Of a stretch of 64,000 nt of DNA, positions 36,831 to 45,754 are shown piece after piece (position 1 is the first letter of the stretch; each line of letters starts with the position of its first letter). The notes beneath the pieces are model-generated. The model was not told where the DNA came from and ran no database searches. It was given only the letters and a program-made list of their open reading frames with translations. This DNA comes from DASQZJ01 sp035638775 (GTDB lineage Bacteria > Pseudomonadota > Gammaproteobacteria > UBA5335 > SLRW01). The stretch covers positions 1-64,000 of the forward strand of contig DASQZJ010000064.1 of assembly GCA_035638775.1 (NCBI GenBank), read 5' to 3'. The position numbers and the translations under genes are program-made.

Positions 36831-38462
36831 ATGAAGACACAGTACGTGCTGCGCACGATTCTTGCCGCGACACTGTCGGCCGCCACGATCCTCACGCCCG
36901 CCATGGCCGGGGGATGGATGCATGCCGGGGATCCGTCGGGCAATACCGGAGAAACCACCACGACGCCGATCCGGCACGTGGTCGTGATCTTCCAGGAGAA
37001 CGTCTCCTTCGACCACTACTTCGCGACCTACCCGCACGCCGCCAATCCGGCCGGCGTGCCGCAGTTCCACGCGGCTCCGGGGACGCCGCAGGTGAACGGG
37101 CTGAGCGCGTGGCTGCTCCAGCACAACCCGAACAAGTACAACCCGCAGCGCCTGGCCCGCGACGAGGCCCTGACCTGCGACCAGGACCACGGCTATACCG
37201 CCGAGCAGAAAGCCTTCGACGGCGGCCTGATGGACCGCTTCGTCGAGAACACCGGGAACGCAGACTGCTCGCCGCCGGAGATCAGCAAGCCCGGGCTGGT
37301 GATGGACTACTACGACGGCAACACGGTGACGGCGCTGTGGAACTACGCCCAGCACTTCGCCATGAGCGACGACTCCTTCGGCACCACGTTCGGCCCGTCC
37401 ACGCCCGGCGCACTGAACCTGGTGGCGGGCCAGACCTGGGGCGCGCTGTCGACGCAGCCGGCGACCGACGATTACGGGGTCGTGCACAAGGACGGCAGCA
37501 ACATCGGCACCGTCATCAACGACCCGAACCCCACCTACGACGACTGCTCGTCCAGCAAGTATCCCACGGTCTCCATACGGAAGGGCAAGAACGTGGGCGA
37601 CCTGCTCAACGCGAAGGGCATCACCTGGGGCTGGTTCCAGGGCGGCTTCCGGCCGACCTCCCGCAAGCCCGACGGCACCGCGGTCTGCGGCGCCAGTCAC
37701 ACCAACGTCGGGGGCGTAAGCGTCAGCGATTACATCCCCCACCACGAGCCGTTCCAGTACTACGCATCGACGGCCAATCCCCACCATCTGCCGCCGACCT
37801 CGGTTGCGATGATCGGGCGCCAGGACCAGGCCAATCACCAGTACGCCCTGTCCGACTTCTGGGCGGCGGCGGATTCCGGCAATCTCCCGGCGGTGAGCTT
37901 CCTCAAGGCTCCGGGCTACGAGGACGGCCACGCGGGCTACTCGGACCCCCTGGACGAGCAGCGCTTCCTGGTCCGGACCATCAATCACCTGGAACGGCTG
38001 CCGCAGTGGCGCAACACGGCGGTGATCATCGCCTATGACGACTCGGACGGCTGGTACGACCACGTCATGGGCCCGATCGTCAGCCAGTCGAATGACAACG
38101 CACATGACGCGCTGATCAACGACGGCACCTGCACGAAGCCCGACGGCAGTTCCGCCGGCGCCATCGTCCACCAGGACCGGTGCGGCTACGGGCCGCGTCT
38201 GCCGCTGCTGGTCGTCTCGCCCTGGGCGCGGCACAACTACGTCGACCACAGCGTGACCGACCAGTCCTCGATCCTGCGGTTCATCGAGGACAACTGGCAC
38301 CTCGGGCACCTGGGGGACGATTCGTTCGACGCCAAGGCGGGCTCGCTGATGGGCATGTTCAATTTCGCCCATGGCGAGAGGCGCGGGGAAGTCCGGCGGC
38401 TGTTCCTGGACCCGGCGACGGGCGAAGTCCGCGTCGGGGACGGACAGCGTCACTCCGACTGA
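36831..38462 (+). CDS. Secreted phosphoesterase (phospholipase C/acid phosphatase family)
   Basis: A 543-residue protein with a signal peptide cleaved near residue 26 (TPAMA-GGW). The PF04185-type phosphoesterase core starts IRHVVVIFQENVSFDHYFATYPHA and contains SDDSFGTTFGPSTPGALNLVAGQT, EDGHAGYSDPLDEQRFLV, IIAYDDSDGWYDHV and YGPRLPLLVVSPWARHNYVDHS. The conserved Asp, Glu and His residues should form the metal site. Relatives hydrolyse phospholipids or phosphomonoesters outside the cytoplasm, and this one may scavenge phosphate. Standing alone, it ends at a bidirectional terminator. Confidence 0.9.
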   Translation: MKTQYVLRTILAATLSAATILTPAMAGGWMHAGDPSGNTGETTTTPIRHVVVIFQENVSFDHYFATYPHAANPAGVPQFHAAPGTPQVNGLSAWLLQHNPNKYNPQRLARDEALTCDQDHGYTAEQKAFDGGLMDRFVENTGNADCSPPEISKPGLVMDYYDGNTVTALWNYAQHFAMSDDSFGTTFGPSTPGALNLVAGQTWGALSTQPATDDYGVVHKDGSNIGTVINDPNPTYDDCSSSKYPTVSIRKGKNVGDLLNAKGITWGWFQGGFRPTSRKPDGTAVCGASHTNVGGVSVSDYIPHHEPFQYYASTANPHHLPPTSVAMIGRQDQANHQYALSDFWAAADSGNLPAVSFLKAPGYEDGHAGYSDPLDEQRFLVRTINHLERLPQWRNTAVIIAYDDSDGWYDHVMGPIVSQSNDNAHDALINDGTCTKPDGSSAGAIVHQDRCGYGPRLPLLVVSPWARHNYVDHSVTDQSSILRFIEDNWHLGHLGDDSFDAKAGSLMGMFNFAHGERRGEVRRLFLDPATGEVRVGDGQRHSD

Positions 38463-38476
38463 TCCGCGCGGGAGGC

Positions 38477-38505
38477 GGCGGGTGCCGGGCACTCCGGCAC
38501 CCGCC
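38477..38505. terminator. Bidirectional hairpin terminator
   Basis: A 12-bp perfect stem, GGCGGGTGCCGG (38477-38488) and CCGGCACCCGCC (38494-38505), then a pyrimidine-rich CTTCTCTTCC, between convergent genes. Confidence 0.8.
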
Positions 38506-38531
38506 CTTCTCTTCCGGGTGGCCCGGAACCG

Positions 38532-39731
38532 TCAGCGGGTCGCGGTCCTGCGCGGGCGCTGCTTCTGCTCCTCGTACACCGCCGCTGCGGCATCCGTGGC
38601 GGCGCGGCTGCCGCCGGAGGTCAGCAGCGTCTGCAGCGCGTTGAGGCAGTGCATGACGTTCTCGCGGCACGCGGACTGACCCAGCAGGCCGATCCGCCAC
38701 GCCTTGCCGGCGAAGGCACCAAGCCCCGCGCCGATCTCGAGACCGAAGTCCCCCAGCAGGCGTGCACGGACCTGCGCATCGTCCACGCCGTCGGGTATGG
38801 TCACGGTGTTGAGCTGCGGCAGGCGCCAGCCTTCCGGCACCACGAACGACAGGCCCAGCGCTTCCAGCCCCGCCGCCAGCGCCCGGTGATGCAGCCAGTG
38901 CCGCTCCCAGGCGTTGCGCAGCCCCTCCCCGCGCAGCATCAGCAGCGCCTCGTGGAGGGCGTAGATGGAGTTTACCGGGGCCGTGTGGTGGTAGGTGCGC
39001 TTGCTGTCCCCGCTCCAGTAGCCGAGCACCAGGTTCAGATCGAGGAACCAGCTCTGCACCGGGTGGCGGCGCTTGCGCACGACCTCAGCGGCACGATCGC
39101 TGAACGTAACGGGCGAGAGCCCGGGCACGCACGAGAGGCACTTCTGCGTGCCCGAGTAGACCGCATCGGCGCCCCAGGCATCCACCGCGACCTCGATGCC
39201 ACCCAGGCTGGTGACCGTGTCCACGACCGAGAGCATGCCCGCGTCGCGCGCCAGGCGACACAGCTCCGCGGCATCCGAACGCGCGCCCGTGGAGGTCTCG
39301 GCGTGCACGAACGCGACCAGCCGGGCGTCGGGATGCTGCCGGATCGCCGCGGCCACCTTCTCGGGGTCGACCGGCTGGCCCCAGTCGTCGTCGACCATGA
39401 CAGCGGTCGCGCCGCAACGCTCGACGTTCTCCTTCATGCGCCCGCCGAACACGCCGTTGCGGCACACGATGGCCGTATCCCCGGGCTCCAGCAGGTTGAC
39501 GAAGCAGGCTTCCATGCCGGCCGAGCCGGGAGCGGAGACCGGGAAGGTCAGGTCGTTGCCGGTCTGGAACGCGTACTGCAGCAGCTCCTTGACCTCGTCC
39601 ATCAGGTTCACGAACGAGGGATCGAGGTGGCCGACCGTGGGCCTGGCCAGGGCTCCCAGCACGCGCGGGCTCACGTCGGAGGGTCCCGGCCCCATCAGGA
39701 TGCGCCGGGGCGGAATGAACGTTTCACTCAT
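38532..39731 (-). CDS. Alanine-glyoxylate/serine-type aminotransferase
   Basis: A 399-residue class V PLP enzyme. LMGPGPSDVSPRVL opens the protein. SAPGSAGMEACFVN lies near residue 66 and VDTVTSLGGIEVAVDAWGADAVYSGTQKCLSC places the Schiff-base Lys at 197. The sequence class is that of alanine-glyoxylate and serine-pyruvate aminotransferases, which detoxify glyoxylate to glycine. The C-terminus is extended by about 25 charged residues. The ATG at 39731 was chosen because it begins the conserved N-terminus; further upstream frame is unsupported. Confidence 0.92.
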   Translation of the reverse strand: MSETFIPPRRILMGPGPSDVSPRVLGALARPTVGHLDPSFVNLMDEVKELLQYAFQTGNDLTFPVSAPGSAGMEACFVNLLEPGDTAIVCRNGVFGGRMKENVERCGATAVMVDDDWGQPVDPEKVAAAIRQHPDARLVAFVHAETSTGARSDAAELCRLARDAGMLSVVDTVTSLGGIEVAVDAWGADAVYSGTQKCLSCVPGLSPVTFSDRAAEVVRKRRHPVQSWFLDLNLVLGYWSGDSKRTYHHTAPVNSIYALHEALLMLRGEGLRNAWERHWLHHRALAAGLEALGLSFVVPEGWRLPQLNTVTIPDGVDDAQVRARLLGDFGLEIGAGLGAFAGKAWRIGLLGQSACRENVMHCLNALQTLLTSGGSRAATDAAAAVYEEQKQRPRRTATR

Positions 39732-40131
39732 GATGCATGCTGTCCTGGTTGAAAGGGGGATCGGCACGCCTGGTCCACTGCAACGCGACGGGCATGTCCC
39801 GACAGTACACCTTCCGGTCGATCCCCGGGGAATAGACCAATCTTCCGGAAGGTATTGCCGGCATCGCGACAGCTCTGCCGCGCCGGGGTCCGGCATCGCC
39901 GTGCAAAGGAAACCCGTACATGGTACCGCCACCGGGGCTCCGGGCCAAGCATGGCCAGCCGGCAGCGGTCCCCGGTGGATATCCGGGACGCGCGCTTGAA
40001 TTGGGCGGACAATTTGTATATACAGTGTATACATACAAGGAAAACGATTCGGAAAGCGCCAACCTTCCTTGCGGGGCCGGGGTCCGGCAGCACCACAGCC
40101 CAGTCACGATCGGAACGCATCGGAGCGAGTC
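39732..40131. other. Divergent regulatory region with an AT-rich palindrome
   Basis: A 400-bp region between the aminotransferase (minus) and the lipoprotein esterase (plus). It is GC-rich except for an AT-rich palindrome at 40014-40038. No gene is supported in it. Confidence 0.45.
40001..40038 (+). promoter_or_regulatory. AT-rich palindrome with GTATAC and a degenerate TTGGT-type site
   Basis: A 25-bp imperfect palindrome at 40014-40038 has outer arms TTGTAT and ATACAA and contains GTATAC at 40027-40032. A degenerate site, TTGGG-CGG-ACAAT, is at 40001-40013. It lies about 95 bp upstream of the esterase start and resembles the regulatory regions at 22.9 and 43.6 kb. Confidence 0.5.
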
Positions 40132-42606
40132 ATGCAGGGACGTAGTCAGGCCGCGCACCACGGCGGCGTCACCGACCCCGGAAAGCGGGCCCATCGCGCT
40201 GCGCGTCGCGCATTGCCAAGGTCTCGCGCATGGCGCTCGTTGCCGCTGATCACTCTCCTGGTAATCACGGGTGTTTCCCTGGGCGCGTGCAAGATGAATC
40301 CGGCAACCCCGGATCCCGGCCAGGGGAAGCGGAGCGTCGGCGGGGGTGCGGCCGATCAGGGTGAGCATGCCGCGTCCGGCTGCCAGACGGAGGCAGCCAG
40401 GCATGGCGTGGGCAAGTCGTACCGCGCCACCTCGCTGTATCACGGACCCTCGCCGCGGCCGGGCCCGCCGATCCTGTACCGGAAGCCGGCGACCGCACCC
40501 CAGCTCACCAACAGCGGAATCTGGGAGGCGCCGCCGATCCTGGTCTCCGGAACCAGCGCCTATCGTTGCGGCGAGTTCCTCTACCAGGACTACCTGTACG
40601 ACGACCATGGCGCCAACGGCGACATCCGCGATCCCGGCGATCCGCGCCTCGGCAAGCAGCTCTTCGCCCAGCCCAACGGCACCTACACCTATCCGACCGG
40701 CCCGGGCTACGACGGCAACGCCGCCGACCTGGTGGAGTTCCGGGTCAAGCCGCTGGCGCACGCGACCGCCTTCCGCGTGACCCTGAACACGCTGGTCAAG
40801 CCCTCCCTGGTCGGCTTCACCATCGCCATCGGGGATTCTCCCGTGCCGCGCGCCTTTCCCTACGGTGCCAACGTGCAGGCCCCGGCGCAGTGGTTCCTCA
40901 CCGTGCACGGCCACGACGCCACCCTGCTCAATGCCGCCACCGGCACGCCGGCACCGGTCGCGCCCACGGTCAGCGTCGACGTGACGCGGCGCCAGTTCGA
41001 GGTGCGGGTGCCGCACTCCGACTGGGATCCGGGTACCGGCACGGTGCGCATGGCGATGGGCGTGGGCCTGTGGGACACGCAGCACGGCCGGTACCTGATC
41101 CCGCAGCAGTCGGCCACGGCTGCACGGCCCGGCGGCTCCGGCGACCTGAGCAGCCCGCCCGCCTTCTTCAACGTCGCTTTCCGCTTTGACGAGCCGAGGC
41201 CCGACCCGACCGACCCGGCGGGCACCGCCACCAGCCCGGCCTGGTGGCGTGACAAGGCCCAGGCCCAGGCGCTGCGCAACGACGACATCAGCCGGTTCCA
41301 CGCGATGGTGGATTTCGGCAGGCTGCAGCGCCACGTGTGGGACGACATGCACGGCCAGCCGGACGGCGTGCCCACCCACGGCCCCATGGACCGCATCCTG
41401 GCCAGTCACTTCGAAACCAAACAGGGCGTGGATTACACGACGCCGTGCGGCAGCACCAGCTCCACTCCCAGGACCTGTCTCGGCGAGCTGCGCGGACAGC
41501 TCCAGCCCTATGCCATCTACGTGCCCGACGAGCCGCGCCCGGCTGGCGGCTGGGGCGTGACCCTGCTGCTGCACTCGCTGAGTGCCAACTACAACCAGTA
41601 CCAGGGCAGCCGGAACCAGTCCCAGCTCGGAGACCGGGGCAAGGGCTCGATCGTGATCACCCCGGAAGGGCGCGGCCCGGACGGGTGGTACTTCGATTAC
41701 GCCGGCGCCGACACGTTCGAAGCCTGGGACGACGCCGCCGAGCACTACGAGCTGAATCCCTCACGCACGGTGATTACCGGCTACTCGATGGGCGGCTACG
41801 GCACGTTCAAGTTCGCCACCCGCTACCCGGACCTGTTCGCGAAGGCCCAGACCACCGTCGGCCCGCCGGCCCTGGGCATCTGGGTGCCCCCGGCGACCGC
41901 CACCGGCGGCCAGGATACCAACACCTATTACCAGCTCGCCTCGCTGCGCAACGTGCCCATCCTGATGTGGGTCCAGGCAACGGACGAGCTGGTGCCGTAC
42001 GCGGGGACGAAGAAGCAGGCCGACGGACTCGACAGCCTCGGCTACCGCTACGAGCTCGACACCTTCGCCCCGGGCGAGCACCTGACACTCTCGATCAACG
42101 ACCAGTACGCGCCGGTGGCAAAGTTCCTCACGGGGGCAGTCGTCAACCGCAATCCGGCGCACGTGACCTACGTGGTCAACCCGAGGATGGACCAGGGCCA
42201 GGCGGGACTGGTCGGGGAACACGCGTATTGGGTGTCGGGGCTCACACTGCGGGACGCCAGCGGCTCCGCCCCGCGCGGGACCATCGACGTGAAATCGGAC
42301 GGGTTCGGCCGGGGCGAGCCGGCGGCGAGCGCCACACGGTACGGCGCCGGCACGCTTACCGGAGGCACCCTCCCGGCGATCGCCTACACCCGGCAGTACA
42401 AGACGTGGGGTCAGGTGGCGGCGCAGCCGGCTGCGGACGTGCTGCACATCGACGCCACCAACATCGCGACCATGACCGTGAACGTCCAGCGGGCGCAAGT
42501 CGACTGCAACGCAACCCTCGACGTGACCACGGACGGCCCGCTCAGCGTCACCCTGGCCGGCTGCGACCGCACCCTGCGGTTCCCGGCCGGCACCACCACG
42601 CAGTGA
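40132..42606 (+). CDS. Large lipoprotein with an alpha/beta-hydrolase (esterase) domain
   Basis: An 824-residue protein. A long Arg-rich N-region precedes a hydrophobic stretch and the lipobox SLGAC (Cys53). Residues about 110-340 are beta-rich (a glucodextranase-like look). Residues about 420-650 are a hydrolase domain with the nucleophile motif GYSMGGYGTF, an Asp in WVQATDELVPYAG and a His in FAPGEHLTLS that could complete the triad. The C-terminal 150 residues are again beta-rich. ATG 40132 has a GGAG site. Possible roles are hydrolysis of a polymer or ester at the cell surface. Confidence 0.8.
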   Translation: MQGRSQAAHHGGVTDPGKRAHRAARRALPRSRAWRSLPLITLLVITGVSLGACKMNPATPDPGQGKRSVGGGAADQGEHAASGCQTEAARHGVGKSYRATSLYHGPSPRPGPPILYRKPATAPQLTNSGIWEAPPILVSGTSAYRCGEFLYQDYLYDDHGANGDIRDPGDPRLGKQLFAQPNGTYTYPTGPGYDGNAADLVEFRVKPLAHATAFRVTLNTLVKPSLVGFTIAIGDSPVPRAFPYGANVQAPAQWFLTVHGHDATLLNAATGTPAPVAPTVSVDVTRRQFEVRVPHSDWDPGTGTVRMAMGVGLWDTQHGRYLIPQQSATAARPGGSGDLSSPPAFFNVAFRFDEPRPDPTDPAGTATSPAWWRDKAQAQALRNDDISRFHAMVDFGRLQRHVWDDMHGQPDGVPTHGPMDRILASHFETKQGVDYTTPCGSTSSTPRTCLGELRGQLQPYAIYVPDEPRPAGGWGVTLLLHSLSANYNQYQGSRNQSQLGDRGKGSIVITPEGRGPDGWYFDYAGADTFEAWDDAAEHYELNPSRTVITGYSMGGYGTFKFATRYPDLFAKAQTTVGPPALGIWVPPATATGGQDTNTYYQLASLRNVPILMWVQATDELVPYAGTKKQADGLDSLGYRYELDTFAPGEHLTLSINDQYAPVAKFLTGAVVNRNPAHVTYVVNPRMDQGQAGLVGEHAYWVSGLTLRDASGSAPRGTIDVKSDGFGRGEPAASATRYGAGTLTGGTLPAIAYTRQYKTWGQVAAQPAADVLHIDATNIATMTVNVQRAQVDCNATLDVTTDGPLSVTLAGCDRTLRFPAGTTTQ

Positions 42607-42617
42607 ACCCACTAGAG

Positions 42618-42649
42618 AAGGGCCCCGGCGCCGGAGCGTCGGGGCCCTT
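42618..42649. terminator. Bidirectional terminator
   Basis: AAGGGCCCC (42618-42626) pairs with GGGGCCCTT (42641-42649), between convergent genes. Confidence 0.75.
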
Positions 42650-42675
42650 CCGTTCCGTGGGCTGCCGTTGCAGGC

Positions 42676-43539
42676 CTAGAGCGGCGTTGACGGCAGGCTC
42701 GGCAGACCGGCCGGCGGAGCCACGGGCGGTGACGGCAGATTCGACGCGACCGTGTTCACCACCGTGCTCACCGGTGCCGGAACACCGCCACCCGCTACGC
42801 TGCCGAGTCCCGGGACTCCGCTCGGCGGGCTCGGCAGCTGGCCCAGGACCGCCCCCGGACCGGGCAGACCGGCCGGCGACGGCAGGGAGGGCAGCGAACC
42901 CAGGCCCGGCAGACCGCTCGGCGGGCTCGGCAGCTGGCCCAGGACCACGCCCGGACCCGGCAGGCCGGCCGGCGACGGCAGGGACGGCAGCGAGCCCGGA
43001 CCCGGCAGACCGCTCGGCGACGGCAGGCCCGGCAGGCCAGCGCCGCCGCCGCTCGGGAGGCCGCTCGGCAGCTGCCCGGCGCCATCGGTGACCAGGCTCG
43101 CCAGCGCATCGCTGCCGCCGGTCATGCCGCCGGCCGCCGCGGCGACGCCCGAGTTGATGCCCGCAGCCGTCGCATCCGTGCCGCTGGTGATGCCGTCCGC
43201 CAGCGCCTGCGCGCCGCCGGTCATCCCGGTGGTCAGCGACGCGGCTCCGGACTGCGCTCCGCTGGCCAGCAGGTCGCCGCCACCGCTGATGCCGCTCGAC
43301 AGGCCCGCGGCCCCCTGGGACAGCGACGCGCTCGTCGCGCCGGCTCCTTCGCTCAGGCTTCCGGTCATGGCCTGCTGACCCGCCGCGGCCGAATTCTGCA
43401 GCGCCGTCGCTCCGTTCATGAGCGAACCCTGCACTGCACCCACCAGCGCCGTGACGTCTCCCTGTGGCGTCCCCGCCATCGCCACGCTGCTCGCGAATCC
43501 CATCGCCAGCGCGATGGCTATCTCCTTTTTGCCTATCAT
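42676..43539 (-). CDS. Exported low-complexity repeat protein
   Basis: A 287-residue protein with a signal peptide ending SSVAMA-GTP near residue 22. Residues 25-140 are Gly/Ala/Ser/Thr-rich with recurring segments of about 11 residues (QGAAGLSSGIS, GITSGTDATAA). Residues 150-287 are Pro/Gly/Leu/Ser-rich, with a 32-residue repeat built on LPSLPSPAGLPGPG and QLPSPPSG. It has no cysteines in the mature part and no known domain. It resembles structural or adhesive surface proteins. It diverges from a FhaC/ShlB-type transporter gene and may be its substrate, which is inference only. Confidence 0.8.
   Translation of the reverse strand: MIGKKEIAIALAMGFASSVAMAGTPQGDVTALVGAVQGSLMNGATALQNSAAAGQQAMTGSLSEGAGATSASLSQGAAGLSSGISGGGDLLASGAQSGAASLTTGMTGGAQALADGITSGTDATAAGINSGVAAAAGGMTGGSDALASLVTDGAGQLPSGLPSGGGAGLPGLPSPSGLPGPGSLPSLPSPAGLPGPGVVLGQLPSPPSGLPGLGSLPSLPSPAGLPGPGAVLGQLPSPPSGVPGLGSVAGGGVPAPVSTVVNTVASNLPSPPVAPPAGLPSLPSTPL
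42818..43036. repeat. 96-bp tandem repeat inside the exported protein gene
   Basis: Two full units (42818-42913 and 42914-43009) and a partial third starting at 43010. The units differ at only a few bases, mostly keeping the 32-residue frame. Confidence 0.85.
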
Positions 43540-43568
43540 GAGGCTCCTCCTGCATCGTGCAAGATTGA

Positions 43569-43666
43569 TTGGTACGCTTTTTTACGTTACACGCGGATAC
43601 ACTATGTATACGCGCTAGACAGAATGTATACTTTGGTCAGACCGATTTCAAATCTTGTCGGACCAA
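43569..43666. promoter_or_regulatory. Divergent operator cluster (TTGGT-type sites and two GTATAC)
   Basis: Between the repeat-protein gene (minus) and the FhaC/ShlB-like gene (plus) there are a half-site TTGGTACGC at 43569, GTATAC at 43606-43611 and 43626-43631 (20 bp apart, two helical turns), TTGGT-CAG-ACCGA at 43633-43645, and a further site at 43654-43666 that reads TTGGT-CCG-ACAAG on the minus strand. TATACT at 43627-43632 could be the -10 of the plus gene. Confidence 0.6.
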
Positions 43667-43793
43667 TCGGAAATCGGCACGCCACGACAACAACGAAATC
43701 GAAGCAGGGACGCGGAGGTACGCCCGGTCACCCCCACCGGTTTCCGCGCAATACGGCTTTGCGGGCCCGGCCCGCAGGACAAGGAGAGCTCGC

Positions 43794-45350
43794 ATGCCCA
43801 TCGCACCGCCGCCCGTCTTTCCGCCGCAGCAGGGGGTGCTCCGGCAGGAACGGCAACAATACCAGGGGGCCGCGCACACGGTTACGCTCAAGCTCGGTCC
43901 CTATTCCGTGTACGTGTTCGGCAACACCCTGCTCCGCGCCGGGCAGGTTCGCGCCGCGCTGCAAGGGGGCAAGAACCTGTCGGACGCGGTGCGCGTGCTC
44001 AACCGCGAATACCGCAGCCGCGGCTACCTGCTGGTGCACCTGCGCTACGCCTTCGATCGCAAGGCGAACGTGCTCTACATCCGGGTGATCGAGGGGCACC
44101 TGGCGGCGATCCGGGGCGGCGGTGGCGTGGCGGCCTATCTCCGTGGCCTCACCGGCGACCCGCACCCGACCATGGGCGAGTTCCGCCGCCAGCAGGTACT
44201 GGCCGGGATCATGACCGAGCGGGCCGGATTGAACGTGTCGACCCATTACAGCTTTCGCCAGAACGATCCGGCGGCGGCCGTCATGCATCTCGAGACCCAT
44301 GCCGCGAAGAACCATTCGCCGCTCGGAGTGACGCTTTCGGCCGGCAACCCGGGCAACCGCTACGTGGGGCGCTACTTCGCCGGGGCTTCGCTTCGCGCCT
44401 ACAACCGTTTCGGCGGGCGCGCCGTGCTCCAGGTGAGCCATGCGCTTCCACACCTGGGCAACGGCCCCAACAGCGGCCACCTCGACGAGGTAAAGCTGCA
44501 TTACGACCAGCCCACCGCTGTCGGCGTATACGGGGGTGGAGCCAGTTACCTCGAGTATCGCCTCTACCAGAACGGCTTCACCTACGACGGTCGCATCGCC
44601 CGGGCGCACCTGTCCGGCGAACAGCTTCTGCACGCCTCGCAGGCCACCCGCCTGACGATCTCCGAGCAGCCCTTCGTCAGCAGCTACCGCCTGACCGGCA
44701 ATCCCGGAAACGTCACCGTGCTCCGGGAGCGCTATGCAGGCCTCCAGGTCGGTTCGGGGTTTCACCATGACTTCTCCGTCCGGATCGGCGGGCGGCGCTA
44801 TCGCCTGGGCTCCTTCAGCAGCCGGCTGAACCTGCGCAAGGGCCTGCACGCCAGTCCGGGTACGTTCCCCTCCAGTTCCCGGGGCGGCGAGTTCCTGCTC
44901 GGGCAGCTGTCGATGGACCTGACCAGTCGCATCGCGACCGACAGCACCCTGCACTTCCACTTCGAGGGGCAGGCGGCCAACCGGCGTCTCCCGGTCGTGG
45001 AACAGTGGGTCCTGGGCGGTGAAAGCCAGATCCGTGCCTATCTCGCGGGCGTAATGGTCGGGGACCAGGGCATTTACGGGCGCACCACCTTGCAGCTGCC
45101 CCGCGTCCGGCTGATCGGCCTGCCGTGGCGGCTGAGCCTGTTCGCCGAGGCCGGAAGCGCGAGCTTCCGCAACAGCAGCGCGCCGACCACGACGCTCACG
45201 GACGCGGGCGCGCGCCTGTCCATCGGCCCGCTGGCCGGGGTCACCGCGATGCTGGAGGCCGCCGAGCCGCTGACCGCCCAGAACCTGAGCGACCAGCGGC
45301 TTCGCCAGTACCGGGCCGATTCCTACTTCCGCGTGCGCGTGCGATTCTGA
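43794..45350 (+). CDS. FhaC/ShlB-type outer-membrane transporter without a signal peptide
   Basis: A 518-residue protein. The first 25 residues (MPIAPPPVFPPQQGVLRQER) look like the mature N-terminus of a TpsB protein. A POTRA-like domain follows at about 30-110 (VYVFGNTLLRAGQVRAAL, LLVHLRYAFDRKANVLYIRVIEGHL), then a beta-barrel ending RVRVRF with terminal Phe. The family motif VEQWVLGGESQIRAY is present. ATG 43794 has a strong AAGGAG site 7 nt upstream, yet neither this start nor any upstream in-frame start gives a signal peptide. No TpsA gene is adjacent. Confidence 0.82.
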   Translation: MPIAPPPVFPPQQGVLRQERQQYQGAAHTVTLKLGPYSVYVFGNTLLRAGQVRAALQGGKNLSDAVRVLNREYRSRGYLLVHLRYAFDRKANVLYIRVIEGHLAAIRGGGGVAAYLRGLTGDPHPTMGEFRRQQVLAGIMTERAGLNVSTHYSFRQNDPAAAVMHLETHAAKNHSPLGVTLSAGNPGNRYVGRYFAGASLRAYNRFGGRAVLQVSHALPHLGNGPNSGHLDEVKLHYDQPTAVGVYGGGASYLEYRLYQNGFTYDGRIARAHLSGEQLLHASQATRLTISEQPFVSSYRLTGNPGNVTVLRERYAGLQVGSGFHHDFSVRIGGRRYRLGSFSSRLNLRKGLHASPGTFPSSSRGGEFLLGQLSMDLTSRIATDSTLHFHFEGQAANRRLPVVEQWVLGGESQIRAYLAGVMVGDQGIYGRTTLQLPRVRLIGLPWRLSLFAEAGSASFRNSSAPTTTLTDAGARLSIGPLAGVTAMLEAAEPLTAQNLSDQRLRQYRADSYFRVRVRF

Positions 45351-45372
45351 CCGGCGCGGTTGTGACCGCCAT

Positions 45373-45401
45373 TTGACAGCGCCCATGTCGGAGACTAGTT
45401 T
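45373..45401 (+). promoter_or_regulatory. Strong sigma70-type promoter of an orphan transcription unit
   Basis: A perfect -35 TTGACA (45373-45378), a 17-bp spacer and TAGTTT (45396-45401). Transcription would start near 45408. Confidence 0.65.
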
Positions 45402-45415
45402 TTCTGGAGGGCGTA

Positions 45416-45428
45416 TTGGTCCGACCAA
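45416..45428. promoter_or_regulatory. TTGGTCCGACCAA operator
   Basis: A perfect 13-bp palindrome, TTGGT-CCG-ACCAA, just downstream of the expected transcription start. This is the cleanest copy of the motif also seen at 22955. Confidence 0.65.
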
Positions 45429-45754
45429 AGTCCGACGCGCGCTCCGGCCGTGGCGACGATCCAGCCCGGCGGCCGAAACAGGGCATCACGACAGAAGAGC
45501 CCGCCGTACACCCGTCCGAGGTCCGGGAGAACACACTGCCCGCCAGGCACGCTGCGCGCGGTGCCCGCGGCCCGTGTGCGCAGAACGGTGCCCTGCCCGG
45601 CGTCGCCAGCGCCGTCAGGCAACATGCTTCGCCGGGCGGGGCCGACCACGGAAAGCCGGCCGCCGCGGGCCGTCGCCCGCGGCGCCAGGAGTGCCCTCGG
45701 ACGGTATGGCACGGGAGTCGACTGATTCGCCCGCACGCCAACCGTCCACATTCT

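Noticed and set aside
39829..39845. ACCAATC half-site as another copy of the TTGGT operator
   Set aside because: Only one arm is present, so it is too short to separate from chance.
42818..43036. Tandem repeat as a possible CRISPR array
   Set aside because: The 96-bp units are contiguous, coding and have no spacers.
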